A stretch of DNA of 56,566 nt, from positions 1 to 56,566 of the forward strand of contig CACZFB010000012.1 in NCBI GenBank assembly GCA_902780305.1. The letters run 5' to 3'. A program made the translations under genes and the position numbers. Under the pieces are notes generated by a model. That model saw only the letters and a program-made list of their open reading frames with translations, searched no databases and was not told the origin of the DNA. Below are positions 19,048 to 27,815 of this stretch, one piece after another. This DNA comes from an uncultured Coriobacteriaceae bacterium. GTDB taxonomy: Bacteria; Actinomycetota; Coriobacteriia; Coriobacteriales; Atopobiaceae. Within the stretch, counting starts at the first letter, position 1. Each line of letters starts with the position of its first letter.

Positions 19048-19155
19048 AGTGCGTAACTTTGGACAGTGCAAAGCCTTATGCAAATCGCGTTTCCGCAGGC
19101 AGATGGCACACCGTCGCACGGCGGTCCCGCCGGCGGCCCCGAAAAGTTACGCACT
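19048..19155. repeat. 108-bp MITE-like element with 13-bp inverted ends
   Basis: AGTGCGTAACTTT at 19048-19060 and AAAGTTACGCACT at 19143-19155 are perfect inverted ends of a short non-coding segment. It sits exactly at the broken 5' side of the YfhO-like pseudogene. No target-site duplication was recognised. Confidence 0.5.
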
Positions 19156-19205
19156 CGAGGAAGTCACGGGGAAAGCCAAGCGTCACGCGCGCCGGCCGAG
19201 GGCGG

Positions 19206-20222
19206 CTACCCCGCTGCAACATCCGCCCTCACGCCCAGCTCCCTGCTCCGCGCGCGCAGCCTGCGGTCCTCCTCGAAGGCGCGCAGGCACTCAAGCTCCC
19301 AAGCACGCCGGGACGCCTTGACCTCGGTGTCCAGCACGAGCCCCACCGCGACGAACAGGGCCGAGAGAATACCAAATCCCATGGCCAAGAACGCCGTGGG
19401 GAAGCGCTCCACCAGGTGCGTGCGGCCAAACTCGGCCACCACGGGAAGGCCCAGCGCCAGGCACAGCGCCAGGCAGGCGACGGCGAGCAGCAGGAAGAAC
19501 GGCAGCGGCCGATAGTCCTTGAACAGGCTCGCGATCATGCGCAGCACCTTAAGACCATCGGAGACCGTATTGAGCTTGGACTCGCTCCCCTCCGGCCGGT
19601 CGCGGTACTCGATCGCGACCTGCTCAATGCGCCAGCGATGGTCCACCGCATGAATGGAGAGCTCGGTCTCCGGCTCGAAGCCGGGGCTGAGCAACGGGTA
19701 CGTCCGGCAGAACGGCCGGCTCATGGCGCGGTAGCCCGTCATCACGTCGGCGTAGTCGAAGCCGTACAGGACGCGAATCAGCCACCTCACCAACCCGTTG
19801 CCGAAGCCGTGGAACTGGCGCTTGTTCTCCTCGCCGTACGTGCCGTTGGACAGCCGGTCGCCCACCACGTGGTCGGCGCGGCCCTCCAGCACCGGGCGCA
19901 CCAGGTCGGGCGCGGCCTCGGCCGGGTAGGTGTCGTCGCCGTCCACCATCAGGTAGCAGTCGGCGTCTATGTCGCACAGCATCTGGCGCACCGCGTTGCC
20001 CTTGCCCTGGCGCGGCTCGCGCCGCACGCGCGCGCCGTGCACGCGGGCCACCTCGGCCGTACGGTCGGAGCTGTTGTTGTCGTACACCCACACCGTGGCC
20101 CCGGGCAGCACCCGCCGGAAGTCGTCGACCACCTTACCTATGGTCTGCTCCTCGTTGTAGCAGGGAATGAGCATCGCTACGGTGCCAAATGGGAAGGAGG
20201 AATCATTTAGTCTCTGGCTCAC
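19206..20222 (-). CDS. Family 2 glycosyltransferase, polyprenyl-phosphate type
   Basis: The GTG start (VSQRLNDSSFPFG) is chosen because AAAGG lies upstream. The frame extends further but into repeat DNA. The N-terminal 230 residues form a GT-A fold: MLIPCYNEEQTIGKV, then DNNSSDRTAEVA, the metal-binding MVDGDDTYPAE and the acceptor block DVMTGYRAMSR. Two C-terminal membrane segments (PLPFFLLLAVACL and FPTAFLAMGFGILSAL) anchor it. This is the layout of DPM1/GtrB enzymes that load a sugar from a nucleotide donor onto a polyprenyl phosphate. The product would feed GT-C or YfhO-type proteins such as those encoded beside it. The length of 338 residues is usual. Confidence 0.85.
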   Translation of the reverse strand: MSQRLNDSSFPFGTVAMLIPCYNEEQTIGKVVDDFRRVLPGATVWVYDNNSSDRTAEVARVHGARVRREPRQGKGNAVRQMLCDIDADCYLMVDGDDTYPAEAAPDLVRPVLEGRADHVVGDRLSNGTYGEENKRQFHGFGNGLVRWLIRVLYGFDYADVMTGYRAMSRPFCRTYPLLSPGFEPETELSIHAVDHRWRIEQVAIEYRDRPEGSESKLNTVSDGLKVLRMIASLFKDYRPLPFFLLLAVACLALCLALGLPVVAEFGRTHLVERFPTAFLAMGFGILSALFVAVGLVLDTEVKASRRAWELECLRAFEEDRRLRARSRELGVRADVAAG

Positions 20223-20296
20223 GTGCGGCAGCCTTTCTGCACGTTGATGGAGACATCGCACCAAGAAGGAAGGAGGTTGAGCAGGCAACAATTATA

Positions 20297-20405
20297 GTCG
20301 AGCGCCCGGAGTCGATGACCACATGCGTCTGGTTGTGCGCCCTTCCCAAGCGGACAACGCGGACTCGAACGCCAACATGGTCGTCACACCAACTTTCCCG
20401 ACACT
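20297..20405. repeat. Second copy of the 6428-6545 repeat
   Basis: This aligns with 6428-6545 in the same orientation, sharing CACATGCGTCTGGTTGTGCG and CCCAAGCGGACAACGC with short gaps. It lies upstream of the glycosyltransferase gene. Whether it is a promoter-bearing flank or a decayed coding piece is unclear. Confidence 0.5.
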
Positions 20406-20546
20406 ACCTCAGCCGCCCGCGCCCGCTCGAACTTCGCATAACGTGCGACTTAGCATTTGACCGTCTCAAGAGCAACGCCTATGTCATAGAGCTCAAGGGC
20501 GAGGTCTCGATGCGAGAGCGATGCATGGACGAGGAGCTGAGGGCAT

Positions 20547-20849
20547 ATGCCGAGCGACAGAAGAAGGGTTAGGCGCGCATTGCGCACGGTGTGCTCGCAG
20601 CACCTGTGGATGCCAGTCCCGCAGGAGCTCGAGGACCTGATAGTCGACGTCGCCACGGAGCAGATCGCGCCGGAGGACGTGGACTCCTCGCCCTACGGCA
20701 TGCTCTTCGAGCTCGCCGTCGGCATCGTGCACGAACACATCGGCTACGGCACCTTCGCGACGATATACGACGACGAGGTGTCAGTCCTGCCGAACGCCCA
20801 TCCGGAGGCTTTTGACGACGGGGGTCTGGGAACCTATCGCGAGGTCTAG
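20547..20849 (+). CDS. Hypothetical 100-residue protein
   Basis: The ATG is preceded by GAGGAGCTGAGGGC. The encoded protein has a basic start (SDRRRVRRALR) and then an acidic helical body (QELEDLIVDVATEQIAPED). Its first 26 bases overlap the end of another plus-strand frame, which ends in EELRAYAERQKKG. I recognise no family. It is wedged between a repeat and an IS21 terminus, so it may be a stub of a larger gene. It is not a shadow of any gene I can identify on the other strand. Confidence 0.35.
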   Translation: MPSDRRRVRRALRTVCSQHLWMPVPQELEDLIVDVATEQIAPEDVDSSPYGMLFELAVGIVHEHIGYGTFATIYDDEVSVLPNAHPEAFDDGGLGTYREV

Positions 20850-20859
20850 GGTGGCCATT

Positions 20860-20936
20860 AGCCCGTAATGGGTGCCGGCACATGGAACGGTGGACCGACG
20901 GCTTGGAACTATGGCCGTTTTGGCTTGGAATAATCA
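20860..20936. mobile_element. IS21-type terminus interrupting an acyltransferase gene
   Basis: Reading on the minus strand from 20936, TGATTATTCC opens the same kind of terminus as at 6427. Inside it are TTGGAAC-type and GGGTGCCGG repeats. The reading frame of the acyltransferase stub at 20937-21426 enters this sequence directly. Only about 75 bases of the element remain, and its transposase genes are missing. Confidence 0.6.
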
Positions 20937-21426
20937 ACAGCTCCTGCAAAGGTTTACTCACAAGTGCCAATAACAGTGATACCGGCCACAGCAGCGCTAG
21001 CTTAAAGTACCGAACCATCACTTCAAAGATAACCACAGCAATATAGAACAGCTGGAGATACCAAAGTGGAAAGTTATTTGAATAATCAGCCAGCCATCTT
21101 CCACCAAGAAGCAAGCTTTTGATTTCGTTAATCCCTATTGCTGGAGCAAAATGATGGCTTTCTACCAGACACTCGATATTCCGATATAGGATCATACTAA
21201 TGGCCCAGAATACTACGTAAGGCACAATAGACGCTCGCAGCTTCCGTATAAGGAAGAGTCTCCACGAACAAGTTGCCTTGCCATATCTAAGAAACCCCGA
21301 GACAAAGAAGAATAGTGGCATGTGAAACGAGTATATCCAGCCCGCCAATGGGCTACCTGAGTGTCCTGCAATTACCAATGTTATGCCCACCGCACGGAGA
21401 ACATCAATTTGATAATCACGTTCCAA
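20937..21426 (-). pseudogene. Acyltransferase family 3, N-terminal fragment
   Basis: The frame starts at a TTG preceded by AAAGGCGG and opens with YQIDVLRAVGITLVIAGHSG, the acyltransferase-3 signature. It continues through FHMPLFFFVSGFLRYGK and about five membrane segments. The rest is cut off at the IS21 terminus at 20936. The family needs about 330-380 residues and only about 160 are left, so it is inactive. It probably followed the gene whose tail remains at 21496-22038. Confidence 0.8.
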
Positions 21427-21495
21427 GGTACCTACCGCCTTTCACACAACCACAACGACACCCCGCAATTCGAGCCCCACGTACTACCTCATTGC

Positions 21496-22038
21496 TCACG
21501 TACCAGACTCAATGGCCACCTTCTCAACTCGCATCCTGTCGTAGTAGAACAGCACAGTCTCATCAGACAACTCCTCAACGGTAAAATGACAACCGTATTC
21601 CAAGAAATTAAAGGCAATGCCCTTGTAGTCACACAAGTCGATTCGCACGTTTTCAAGATTGCTCATCCGCTCAAGAGCATTTCCTATATCTCGCGACTCC
21701 CTAAAGACCCGCACTGGATAAGCGGTCATCTGCCAAGCATTTAACGCTAGGGCGAAAGCAAACAGCATGGCAGGGACTTCACGCCCGTCCCCTCTTCCGC
21801 CATCAACTCCAAACAGAGGAAATCTGCACACAGCCATGAACGCGAACAGGGGAACGAAATACAGGTACGGTGCGTATCTTGCCCACCAACTCTCACGCAC
21901 TACATAGCAAAACACGACACTCAGAACGACCAAGGCGAAAGGTAGAGCAACAGACAAGAACGCACGTCTCCGCATTGCCCGTATAAAACACACCAATAGG
22001 ATTGCAATCGCGATTACAAACAGAATCCCAAAAAGGGG
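21496..22038 (-). pseudogene. C-terminal fragment of a GT-C-like membrane protein
   Basis: The open frame begins right after a stop at 22039-22041. It holds roughly four hydrophobic segments (FGILFVIAIAILLVCFIRA and others) and then a soluble tail with DLCDYKGIAFNFLEYGCHF and VLFYYDRMRVEKV. Such a tail after many membrane segments is typical of glycan-locus membrane glycosyltransferases, but the N-terminal catalytic loop is absent. No start codon with a ribosome-binding site was found. I regard it as the remains of a larger gene that lost its front at about 22040. Confidence 0.55.
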
Positions 22039-22084
22039 TTACCACTCAACGAAGCGCCCTCTTGACGCCCTCCTCATCTCTCGA

Positions 22085-22320
22085 AGTGCTGCGTCCTCAG
22101 CCTGCGGACGCGGGCATCAGACGCGGGCATCATCACTGGCTTCATGGTAGTGTTGGGACAAGGGATACAAGCCCGTCTTCAAGGTCATCGACGTGTGCAG
22201 ACGATACTGTATTCCTTGTCTGCTGCGGGTTTCGCCTTCGTTTTCCGGGCCGGCCGCGGCCGACGCCGGATGGAAATTGCGCTGGTGCGCGTGCCGTTTG
22301 GGCATGCTCGCTGAAGGTGA
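22085..22320 (+). pseudogene. Decayed 3' end of a paralogue of the 7183-8853 gene
   Basis: In shifting plus-strand frames the sequence encodes DAGIITG and TILYSLSAAGFAFVFRAGR. These match DAGVISG and TVLYALCAAGFALVARAGR near the C-terminus of the protein at 7183-8853. Frameshifts and stops break it up. It is followed by the same hairpin and flank, inverted relative to 7183. It is a relic of a duplicated membrane-protein gene. Confidence 0.6.
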
Positions 22321-22650
22321 TTGCTGCGCCAATTTCCCCGACACGATCGCTCGATGTTGAACGGCTCGGCCTCAGGGACGCGAGCCTAAGGCCGAGCCTT
22401 GTGTCACGCACGATTGCGCGGTGACCGTATCGATTGTATAGCAACTTGAGGTTGTGGACCATGGCGTTGCGGGAGGAGAGGGAAAACTCCGCTGGGTATT
22501 GCTAACACGGCATATAGCTCGCGTTGTTAGCGTCGGCCGAGTTCATCCTCAGAAAGTCTATCGACACCTATGCCCTTGCATTGATAACGTCGCAGTTCGG
22601 AACACGCGGAAGCGAGCTTGATCGCCCGGCCACGCTTCCGCGACTCCAAC
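22314..22650. repeat. Arm B of the large inverted duplication
   Basis: This is the inverted counterpart of 6846-7192, including the terminator-like hairpin at 22363-22398 and the block CCAATTTCCCCGACAC. It carries no gene. Together with the relic at 22085-22320 it shows that a gene end, its terminator and the downstream flank exist twice, about 15 kb apart, in opposite orientation. Confidence 0.65.
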
Positions 22651-22652
22651 TT

Positions 22653-22850
22653 CAAGACCCACGGACGCCTTTCGTCGACTAGGGTGTCGGTAAAGACCAG
22701 CCCCGCCATCAGGTACCTCGCACTCCATGACGTCATTATGGTACTGGTTCCCGACCCTGTCTTGACCCAGCGTTAGGCACCACACACCCTCCTCGATTTG
22801 CCTGACAGACTCGCTTACGACTCAATCTGACTCGTGTGAGAATTCAGTTG
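22653..22850 (-). pseudogene. YfhO-like soluble-domain remnant
   Basis: Minus-strand translation gives VVSESVRQIEEG, LGQDRVGNQYHNDVMECEV and PDGGAGLY. These match VVSESIKLIEED, LGHDKVGYEFHHDAMECEV and PDGEDGRY in the pseudogene at 17630-19045. An in-frame stop precedes it and the downstream part is unrelated. It is a small relic of a second YfhO-type gene. Confidence 0.65.
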
Positions 22851-22919
22851 AGTGGCAACCGCTCTTGGTACTACAACTCTAAACGTTATAACTTGCGTAT
22901 CAGGAGCGGTTGCCACTCA
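22849..22919. repeat. 71-bp segment with 16-bp perfect inverted ends
   Basis: TGAGTGGCAACCGCTC at 22849-22864 pairs with GAGCGGTTGCCACTCA at 22904-22919. The right end overlaps the last codons of the gene at 22900-23325, and the left end abuts the YfhO relic. It looks like a tiny insertion or a leftover IS end pair. Confidence 0.5.
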
Positions 22920-23325
22920 CCAAATTATGCAGCCCGTCATATGCCCTCTCGACGCGAATGTCGTGTGGAATGGATTCATAAACTATCTCTGTCGCCAGAT
23001 TGATGAGCGACCAGTCCTCAACCCCGATGTAACCATCAGCCGCCGCGATTGCGGATCTAGACCAATTGCTCATGCTGCACACCACGTTCCAAAGCAAGAC
23101 ATCGTCTGTATCCCATTGGTCCGCATGTTTGTTATCGTGCGGAATGCAATCGGCTACCGCGTCTGTAAACTCCACAAGTCTATCCAGATACTCTTTGGCT
23201 TCATCTTTCTTTGGCACATTGTCGAGCTTGACTGATTCCGGCATTGCACCGCAAAGGCGCTCAAGCTCGTTCATCTCTTGAACGTTGTCACATCTGAATT
23301 GCGATCCAGCGAAACTACGGCTCAT
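22900..23325 (-). CDS. Hypothetical acidic helical protein, 141 residues
   Basis: The start is supported by GGAGG five bases before the ATG. The protein is mostly helical by composition, with no signal peptide or membrane segment. Stretches such as EAKEYLDRLVEFTDAVADC and WSLINLATEIVYESI are visible. I do not recognise a family. Its C-terminal codons (VSGNRS) lie inside the small inverted repeat at 22849-22919, so the original end may have been replaced. An immunity or antitoxin-like role would be a guess. Confidence 0.55.
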   Translation of the reverse strand: MSRSFAGSQFRCDNVQEMNELERLCGAMPESVKLDNVPKKDEAKEYLDRLVEFTDAVADCIPHDNKHADQWDTDDVLLWNVVCSMSNWSRSAIAAADGYIGVEDWSLINLATEIVYESIPHDIRVERAYDGLHNLVSGNRS

Positions 23326-23611
23326 GCAAACCTCCGAACACGCTCAACAATATCGCCTCTGACTAGTTTTTCGTCCAATTGATATAATATCTAGGGTATT
23401 TAATCTGTGAATACAATAATGTTGAATCAATCATCTCTCCGACACAAGGGAACACGGGGCGATTGGGTATTATAAGACAATCTGGACGCAATTCCATGGC
23501 AGTGAACACCACTCTATGCGAATCAGACACCCTTCAATCGGTGGCGTCATTAGGTAAACAGCTTGCTTCCGGAAGAGTAGCCACACCTTCTTGAGTTGTA
23601 ATTATTGCACT
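23326..23611. other. Gene-free interval upstream of the hypothetical gene
   Basis: No gene is seen. The left part is AT-rich, with a TATAAT string near 23385 on the plus strand and similar AT stretches on the minus strand, but no convincing promoter pair for the minus-strand gene at 22900-23325. Confidence 0.35.
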
Positions 23612-24853
23612 CTATTCCATCATTTCGTCCCGCTTACCAACAAGATAGTCCACTACTCGTACCGCTGCTTTCCCACGATGCTGCCACACTTCATTTCGCA
23701 CAGTGCGTCTTCCCTGAGCCAAATCATCATCTGTTAAAGCCGCTTCGAGAACTTTACCTATTGTTGGAAGCTGATTCTTCGACAATGGAATCCCCATTGA
23801 TCTGAAGTGATTAAATTTTTGGAGCGGGTGGTCAAACCACGCCGCGTCGTAAACGGCTGGATCAAACTGCCCTTCAGCATAGATTACAGGCCTATCAAAC
23901 ACCAGCGCATAGTCATAGACCACGCCGCTAAAATCGGAAATGAGTACGCTAGCACGAGAAAGACATTCGATATTGTCGATGTCGAAATTCCATTCTACCC
24001 CACTGCCTTCGGGATACTTGGACATAAGCGCATCTATCATCTCCCTTTCGCTTTTCATTGACTGGGGATGTGGCCTCACTATAACTTGCCAATCAGAATT
24101 AATCAAAGCATCGATTATCTCGGATCCATATACAGATAGGATGCCGCTTTCACCCCACGATGGCGCCAGCAGCACAGTTCGCTCGCTATCAGCGCTCGAC
24201 ATCTTTGACACGCTGTTCGCCATACTATCCATATACGTACAGCCAACAACCTCTACCGCCTTTTCCGGAAGCCCCCTTAAACGTTCCAACTCCCGTAGCT
24301 CCTCAATTTGAAACTCGCCAGAAAGGAGCACATCATCATAGTAATCTAAACCGAACATACGATAGCCCGCTGCTGTATCTACCGAATGCAGCACGTGTGC
24401 ATACCTGCCGACTTCCTTAGAACGCTTCCACTGATAAACCTGCAGACCAGGCGTGGTGGACAAGCAAATGTCTGCAGCCATGGTATTCAGTCGCGCAAAA
24501 GCCTTGTTCCCTTCACCGATAAACTCACACTTTACATGCTCGTAGCTATTGCATGCAAGTGCAGGGTCATCTGGTGATGCAGTCCAATACGCAACGTCGA
24601 TTCCACGTCGTTCAAATTCATTGCAAATAGGCTCAAAGACATTCCAATATCGCTTGTCATCAGAGAATACTACGTAAGGCAGGCGCACTCCACGTGTTTT
24701 TGTTTTGCCACCTGATATTAAGAACTTGATTTTTATAGCGAATTTCCTGAGAAAGAAGTACCCTGCGCTCAACAATCCAACCAGCAATGTAAACAACATG
24801 CTGCCCGTTCCTGGATCGATGTACGAAAGTGTGCAATTAATGATAGCAAACAC
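23612..24853 (-). CDS. CDP-glycerol:polyol glycerophosphotransferase (TagF/TagB-like)
   Basis: This enzyme transfers glycerol-phosphate from CDP-glycerol to a growing polymer at the inner membrane face, as in teichoic acid synthesis. A single N-terminal hydrophobic segment (SMLFTLLVGLLSAGYFFL) would anchor it. The family signatures are clear: VLLAPSWGESG near residue 230, the RPHPQS motif near residue 265, and ISDFSGVVYDYALVFDRPV near residue 310. The start is a GTG directly after the stop of the upstream gene, with GGGGAGG inside that gene's end, so the two are coupled. The length of 413 residues is normal. No CDP-glycerol synthesis gene is in the window. Confidence 0.9.
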   Translation of the reverse strand: MFAIINCTLSYIDPGTGSMLFTLLVGLLSAGYFFLRKFAIKIKFLISGGKTKTRGVRLPYVVFSDDKRYWNVFEPICNEFERRGIDVAYWTASPDDPALACNSYEHVKCEFIGEGNKAFARLNTMAADICLSTTPGLQVYQWKRSKEVGRYAHVLHSVDTAAGYRMFGLDYYDDVLLSGEFQIEELRELERLRGLPEKAVEVVGCTYMDSMANSVSKMSSADSERTVLLAPSWGESGILSVYGSEIIDALINSDWQVIVRPHPQSMKSEREMIDALMSKYPEGSGVEWNFDIDNIECLSRASVLISDFSGVVYDYALVFDRPVIYAEGQFDPAVYDAAWFDHPLQKFNHFRSMGIPLSKNQLPTIGKVLEAALTDDDLAQGRRTVRNEVWQHRGKAAVRVVDYLVGKRDEMME

Positions 24854-27601
24854 TTATTGCACCTCCCCGCTAAGGAGCTTCCAGTTATTCAAATCGAAGA
24901 TATCGTCGTGGACGGAATACCAGTTTCCGTCAGACGTATCGAACTTGTTTTTGCCATGCTTACTCAAATCCCACTGGCTTGAAGACGTTATAATTTGCTC
25001 CTTCTCATACTTCGGAGACATGTCAATGCGCTTTCCAGTGGCAGGATTTGCGGGGTTATCCATTACACCGTCAAGCGCAATCGATGGAGTGTCTGCGTTA
25101 GTCATAAACTCATCCGATACGTTCCATCCTCGGCTGTCAAAGTCCTTAACCATGAGTAATGGATTGACCATTTCGATATCGAGCTCATCGTCGTATAAAA
25201 GCTCACTGAATTGTGCGAGAGGGGTTCCGTGGTCCGCAACAATTATGATTCGCGTGTTGTCGTACACATCTTGTTCGCGCATCCAATCAAACCATTCTCC
25301 AAGCTTAATTAACGAAGCCATATCCGAGTGATAATGCATCATCTGTAAGTCGTTTTCCATCTTCATCTTTTGGCCATCAGGCAACTGAAAGCGAGACATA
25401 TCTTCAAGTCCTTCATTGTTGATGCGTTTAACCAGCGTGTAATCAGGGAGCTGGAAATAACTCGGCGTGTGTGGCAGCTCATTTGCAAGAAACAAAAAGC
25501 ATCCACGTCCAGAATCGGCAGCGCAAATTCTGGGAAGCACAAACAGGTCGGAATATGTCGCTATCTGTTCATCGGTAGGAGTCGCTCCCGAATCAAGTGA
25601 GAGATACTTTCCCTCGTCGTAATAATCAGGCTGAATGCATTCAGGTATCACTTTAAGCACTGCGTACCTTACGAATCGATCAGCAAGATCTCCCGTTGAC
25701 TGAATTCCGCAATTTGCCATTGTGTAACCAGAGTACATGCCTTTTGTATTGTATGCAGAAAGATTAGCAATATCATCAAAAACAGACAGATCTGAATCTA
25801 ATTGGTAATTGCCATATGGAGGGTTCGTTACAAAAGCCCTATAGTTGGCGTCACTAAAGAGTTTTGGCAGAACCCTCAATGCCTCGTTGTGCTTCGATGC
25901 CAAGGTTTCGTTTGCGCGAGCGTTCATCTCGGTTGGAGTATACTCATACCCGCCATACATCGGGGGCGCACCATAATTCGTGCATTGTCCAAATGATAAA
26001 GTGTTTGGGTAATAAGTAAATCCATCGAATTGCTCAATGAGCTTAGGGCGCTCGTGCATTATAAAGGGTATATACCCCGAGATTGATCGATCGAGGAAAA
26101 ACACAACAACGTTCTTTTGCGTTTTGGAAAGGGCGAGTATTTCTCGTATCTTACCGTCACTATCAAAAAACTGTTCTCGTGAGCTAATGGTCTTTTGTCG
26201 TACCTCGTCGTACGCGCTCTGGATTGTTGCGATGCTAGGTACAGAGAGACCGACTAACGCGACGCAAATGATTGCCACTGCAGGTAAAGCCATCTTTCCA
26301 ATAAAATGCATAACTATTATTGTAATAACTGTGGTAAGCATCAAAATCATAAGATTAAGAATCTTTTCCATTCGTGTATAACCGAAGCCGTGTTCGAACA
26401 CTAGCGCATTTGTTATTGTACCTTGCCCCTTACCGAAAAAGAAATAATCGACTAAGGCAATAGCCGCCACCACTCCGTAGATGAGTACAAAATACTGTCT
26501 CACGTTATTTGGAGAAAGAAAAAAGAAGATGCTGCCCCAAAGCACAAACACACCGATCCACACTACGGTAGAGTTGAGAAGCACGAGATTCGGGTTCACC
26601 AGTGTCTGTACACTTATGAATTCCGTTGGAGAGTCTGCTAGCACACTTGACGGAATAACTAGTCCCATAAGTAAGGCTAAGAGCACGCCTAGTGCAATAA
26701 ACAGTGCGTTTGTTAATCGTTTGCCACACCCCTTTAATACCGGATGGGTAGTGCCAGGGTAGCTGCGCTTGTCATTTCTAAACAACTTGAACGCTACCAG
26801 CTCAATCAAGCCTACGATAAGCAGTAAGATTAGAAGCTGTTTGATACTATATGTACGATGAACCACAGCAAACCAAATGATAATGGAAAGAACGAGAGCT
26901 TGAGCTGCTGCAAATAGCAAGCGTTTTGGCCTCTTGAATACCAAAAGGAGTAGATTCTTTAGAAGCGAAAGAACTTGATTGCAAGTCCAGTAGAATACCA
27001 AGCCAGATGGACTGTTGTAGAGCAGAACTAAGAAGACCCCGGCTAATGCGTACGCTTGAACCTTATCTCGCAATGTATGCTCACGTGTGTAGATAAACGT
27101 AGAGACGCAGTTGAACAGGGTCATGGCGATCGGCATCACATTCACCGACCAAGATCCTATACTTAACAGCGCGTCTGGTTGTCCAAGATCTGACAGAAAC
27201 AGAAAATGTGCCCCGTTCAGAATTTGAAGCTCCGAGAGATAGGAATAGGCAGCTATAAAAAACGGTATCTGGAGTAAGAGAGATAGCGAGCTAATAAGTG
27301 TGCGCAGTGGATTATATCCTTGCTCGGCATAATATGTAGTGAGCATCATGTACTGTTCATCACCCGAGAAGTGTTGTTTAATATGGGTGACCCATCGCTC
27401 CATGCTACGTTGCTTTAACCGCTCTTCTTCCTGTTGAATATCTGCCAGTCTATACAGAGGGAAGCAGAGCAGGTTTACCACAAGACTAACGCCTATTATT
27501 GCAAGTCCTTGGCTCTGCGTTAATCTATAGCCAAGAGAAAAGGTTAGAGAAATAAGGAGCGTTATTGGGGTGATAACCAGATTATAGAGAATATCGAACA
27601 T
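24854..27601 (-). CDS. YidC/Oxa1-like domain fused to an alkaline-phosphatase-superfamily domain
   Basis: This 915-residue fusion starts with a YidC/Oxa1-type insertase domain, near residues 5-235. It has VVNLLCFPLYRLADIQQEEE, the cytoplasmic hairpin and the conserved NPLRTLISSLSLLLQIPFFI. More membrane segments follow to about residue 470. The rest is an outward-facing sulfatase/LTA-synthase-like domain. VVVFFLDRSISGY near residue 497 supplies a metal-binding Asp, CTNYGAPPMYGGY near residue 545 may hold the nucleophile, and RIIIVADHGTP near residue 783 gives the Asp-His metal pair. LTA-synthase relatives move phosphoglycerol or phosphoethanolamine. Coupling to a glycerophosphotransferase gene suggests a joint role in a phosphate-containing polymer. 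Insertase activity is uncertain. Confidence 0.8.
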   Translation of the reverse strand: MFDILYNLVITPITLLISLTFSLGYRLTQSQGLAIIGVSLVVNLLCFPLYRLADIQQEEERLKQRSMERWVTHIKQHFSGDEQYMMLTTYYAEQGYNPLRTLISSLSLLLQIPFFIAAYSYLSELQILNGAHFLFLSDLGQPDALLSIGSWSVNVMPIAMTLFNCVSTFIYTREHTLRDKVQAYALAGVFLVLLYNSPSGLVFYWTCNQVLSLLKNLLLLVFKRPKRLLFAAAQALVLSIIIWFAVVHRTYSIKQLLILLLIVGLIELVAFKLFRNDKRSYPGTTHPVLKGCGKRLTNALFIALGVLLALLMGLVIPSSVLADSPTEFISVQTLVNPNLVLLNSTVVWIGVFVLWGSIFFFLSPNNVRQYFVLIYGVVAAIALVDYFFFGKGQGTITNALVFEHGFGYTRMEKILNLMILMLTTVITIIVMHFIGKMALPAVAIICVALVGLSVPSIATIQSAYDEVRQKTISSREQFFDSDGKIREILALSKTQKNVVVFFLDRSISGYIPFIMHERPKLIEQFDGFTYYPNTLSFGQCTNYGAPPMYGGYEYTPTEMNARANETLASKHNEALRVLPKLFSDANYRAFVTNPPYGNYQLDSDLSVFDDIANLSAYNTKGMYSGYTMANCGIQSTGDLADRFVRYAVLKVIPECIQPDYYDEGKYLSLDSGATPTDEQIATYSDLFVLPRICAADSGRGCFLFLANELPHTPSYFQLPDYTLVKRINNEGLEDMSRFQLPDGQKMKMENDLQMMHYHSDMASLIKLGEWFDWMREQDVYDNTRIIIVADHGTPLAQFSELLYDDELDIEMVNPLLMVKDFDSRGWNVSDEFMTNADTPSIALDGVMDNPANPATGKRIDMSPKYEKEQIITSSSQWDLSKHGKNKFDTSDGNWYSVHDDIFDLNNWKLLSGEVQ

Positions 27602-27815
27602 AGTATACCCATATCCTCCGTCAACAGGGATCTATCGTCTTTTGCGTTGGCCAAATGGCAATACAGAACAGTCAGTTATACGCGTTCAAGCTGCGTCCTT
27701 TAGGGTCGCTTTCGTAGCCGCTTCATCCATGGTAGCCATATTAAACCACAAGCTACCTGATTATCCGCTTTAATTAACACACACAATAAAATCAATCGGG
27801 CTACCTTATGGCCTG

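Noticed and set aside
20569..21426. Acyltransferase frame read as a complete 285-residue protein
   Set aside because: The homology ends at the IS21 terminus (20936); the remaining residues are arginine/proline-rich translation of unrelated DNA.
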